Assembly (NCBI GenBank): GCA_946055445.1
Contig: CAMGGF010000100.1
Span: forward strand, 1 to 5,524
Direction: 5' to 3'
DNA: 5,524 bases
DNA from: an uncultured Ruminococcus sp.
Lineage (GTDB): Bacteria > Bacillota > Clostridia > Oscillospirales > Acutalibacteraceae
The notes under the pieces: model-generated
What the model saw: only the letters and a program-made list of their open reading frames with translations
What the model was told of the DNA's origin: nothing
Database searches by the model: none
Program-made: the position numbers and the translations under genes
Shown: in pieces, positions 4,297-5,524 of the stretch
Layout of the letters: every line of letters starts with the position of its first letter
Position numbering within the stretch: position 1 is the stretch's first letter

Positions 4297-5524
4297 ATGG
4301 CATACAGAACGCACACCTGCGGCGAGTTGACGCTTGAAAACTTAAACGAAACCGTTTCGCTTGCCGGCTGGGTAGATACCATTCGCGACCACGGCGGCGT
4401 GGCGTTTGTCGATTTGCGCGACCAATACGGTGTCACACAAATTGTTTTGCACGATGACGAAATGCTTCAAAACTTGCATAAGGAGAGCGTGGTTTGTGTC
4501 ACAGGTACGGTTGTGAAACGCGACGCGGAAACCGTCAACCCGAAAATTCCGACCGGCGAACTCGAAGTGCGCGTGACGGATGTTACGGTTTTGGGCGCGT
4601 GCGAGAGCGCACTGCCGTTTGATGTGAGCGAGTCCACCGAAACGCGTGAGGACGTGCGCCTGACCTATCGTTTCCTCGATTTGCGCAATCAAAAAGTGCA
4701 TAACAATATTTTGTTCCGTTCCGAGGTTGTGCGTTTTCTGCGCGCCAAAATGGAGTCTTTGGGTTTTCCCGAGATTAACACCCCGATTTTGACCTGCTCT
4801 TCGCCCGAGGGTGCGCGCGACTATATCATTCCGTCCAGAAAGCACGAGGGCAAATTCTACGCATTGCCGCAGGCGCCCCAACAGTTCAAACAGTTGTTGA
4901 TGGTGTCGGGCTTCGACAAATATTTCCAAATTGCGCCGTGCTTCCGCGATGAGGACGCGCGCGCAGACCGTTCCCCCGGCGAATTTTATCAGTTGGACTT
5001 TGAAATGGCGTTTGCAACGCAGGAAGATGTGTTCGCGGTTGCCGAAGAAGTGCTGTATGATACTTTCGCGAAATTCGGCAGCGGGAAACCCGTATCCCCC
5101 GCACCGTTCCGCCGCATTCCGTTTGAAGAGGCAATGTTAAAATACGGTACGGACAAACCCGATTTGCGCAATCCTTTGGAAATCACCGATTTGACCGACT
5201 TTTTCCGCGATGTCGAATTTAAACCGTTCCAGGGCCGTCCCGTGCGCGGTATCGTTGCGCCCGGTTGCGGCAAAACGAGCAAATCGTTCTTTGAAAAAAT
5301 GCTTGAATATGCCATGTCCATCGGGATGAAAGGTCTTGGCTACTTAACCGTGCTTGAAGACGGCGCGTTCAAAGGTCCGATTGCAAAATTCCTTTCGGAC
5401 GAAAAGAAAGCGACTTTGACAAACGATTTGTCTTTGAAAACCGACGATACGCTGTTCTTTATCTGTGATGCGCCGAAAGTTGTAAACCTCTTGGCGGGGC
5501 AAATCCGCACCGCGCTCGGCGAGC
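4297..5524 (+). CDS. aspS: Aspartyl-tRNA synthetase, 3' end beyond the window
   Basis: AspRS is the class II enzyme that activates aspartate with ATP and charges tRNA in the cytoplasm. The first 409 codons are present, of about 590 usual in bacteria; the rest lies past the right edge. An OB-fold anticodon-binding domain (about 1-105) contains GWVDTIRDHGG (24-34). The catalytic core includes motif 1 around FPEINTPILTCSSPEGARDY (157-176) and FYALPQAPQQFKQLLMVSGF (187-206). Motif 2 starts at FRDEDARADRSPGEF (216-230), with QLDFEM at 232-237. A bacterial-type GAD insertion domain (about 285-405) contains GTDKPDLRNP (284-293). Motif 3 is in the missing part. Start choice: the ATG at 4297 has AAGGAA (4281-4286) about 10 bases upstream and aligns with family starts. 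An in-frame ATG at 4249 would add 16 residues but has no ribosome site. His32 suggests a non-discriminating enzyme that may also charge tRNA-Asn. The core wording resembles alphaproteobacterial AspRS more than Bacillus AspRS as I remember them. The gene is probably intact beyond the edge. Confidence 0.97.
   Translation, partial: MAYRTHTCGELTLENLNETVSLAGWVDTIRDHGGVAFVDLRDQYGVTQIVLHDDEMLQNLHKESVVCVTGTVVKRDAETVNPKIPTGELEVRVTDVTVLGACESALPFDVSESTETREDVRLTYRFLDLRNQKVHNNILFRSEVVRFLRAKMESLGFPEINTPILTCSSPEGARDYIIPSRKHEGKFYALPQAPQQFKQLLMVSGFDKYFQIAPCFRDEDARADRSPGEFYQLDFEMAFATQEDVFAVAEEVLYDTFAKFGSGKPVSPAPFRRIPFEEAMLKYGTDKPDLRNPLEITDLTDFFRDVEFKPFQGRPVRGIVAPGCGKTSKSFFEKMLEYAMSIGMKGLGYLTVLEDGAFKGPIAKFLSDEKKATLTNDLSLKTDDTLFFICDAPKVVNLLAGQIRTALGE

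Noticed and set aside
4342..4929. 195-residue minus-strand open frame inside aspS
   Set aside because: It overlaps unmistakable AspRS catalytic sequence on the other strand and has no recognisable motif.

Overview
The window looks like ordinary chromosome of a low-to-mid GC Gram-positive anaerobe, most likely a gut-type clostridium (Oscillospirales-like). The reasons are a LytR-CpsA-Psr cell-wall protein, strong GGAGGTGA-type ribosome binding sites, sigma-A-like promoters with TG-extended -10 boxes, an intracellular GH51 arabinofuranosidase, and intergenic palindromes of a kind I recall from such genomes. This placement is inference; no rRNA or other marker settles it.

Layout, left to right. 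Positions 37-813 (minus) encode a small membrane protein with an N-terminal four-cysteine zinc ribbon. It appears to have its own promoter at 866-894, overlapping the 3' end of the next gene. Positions 880-2385 (minus) encode a complete cytoplasmic GH51 alpha-L-arabinofuranosidase with both catalytic glutamates. Positions 2386-2718 are a gene-free spacer packed with palindromes: one long imperfect inverted repeat (2461-2543), then four GTAG-footed hairpins arranged as two convergent pairs (2547-2616 and 2622-2674). Positions 2719-4080 (minus) encode an LCP-family cell-wall glycopolymer ligase with an unusual repetitive acidic cytoplasmic tail. Positions 4081-4296 are a divergent promoter region. 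From 4297 to the right edge (plus) lies aspS, aspartyl-tRNA synthetase, cut off by the window end after 409 codons.

The genes do not form an obvious pathway: sugar catabolism, wall assembly and translation sit side by side, and each of three genes has a plausible promoter of its own. I see no new multi-gene system. The most interesting features are the REP/BIME-like hairpin pairs at 2547-2674, the repeated FEDI(F/Y)S motif in the LCP cytoplasmic tail, and an aspartyl-tRNA synthetase carrying a residue associated with relaxed (Asp/Asn) tRNA recognition.
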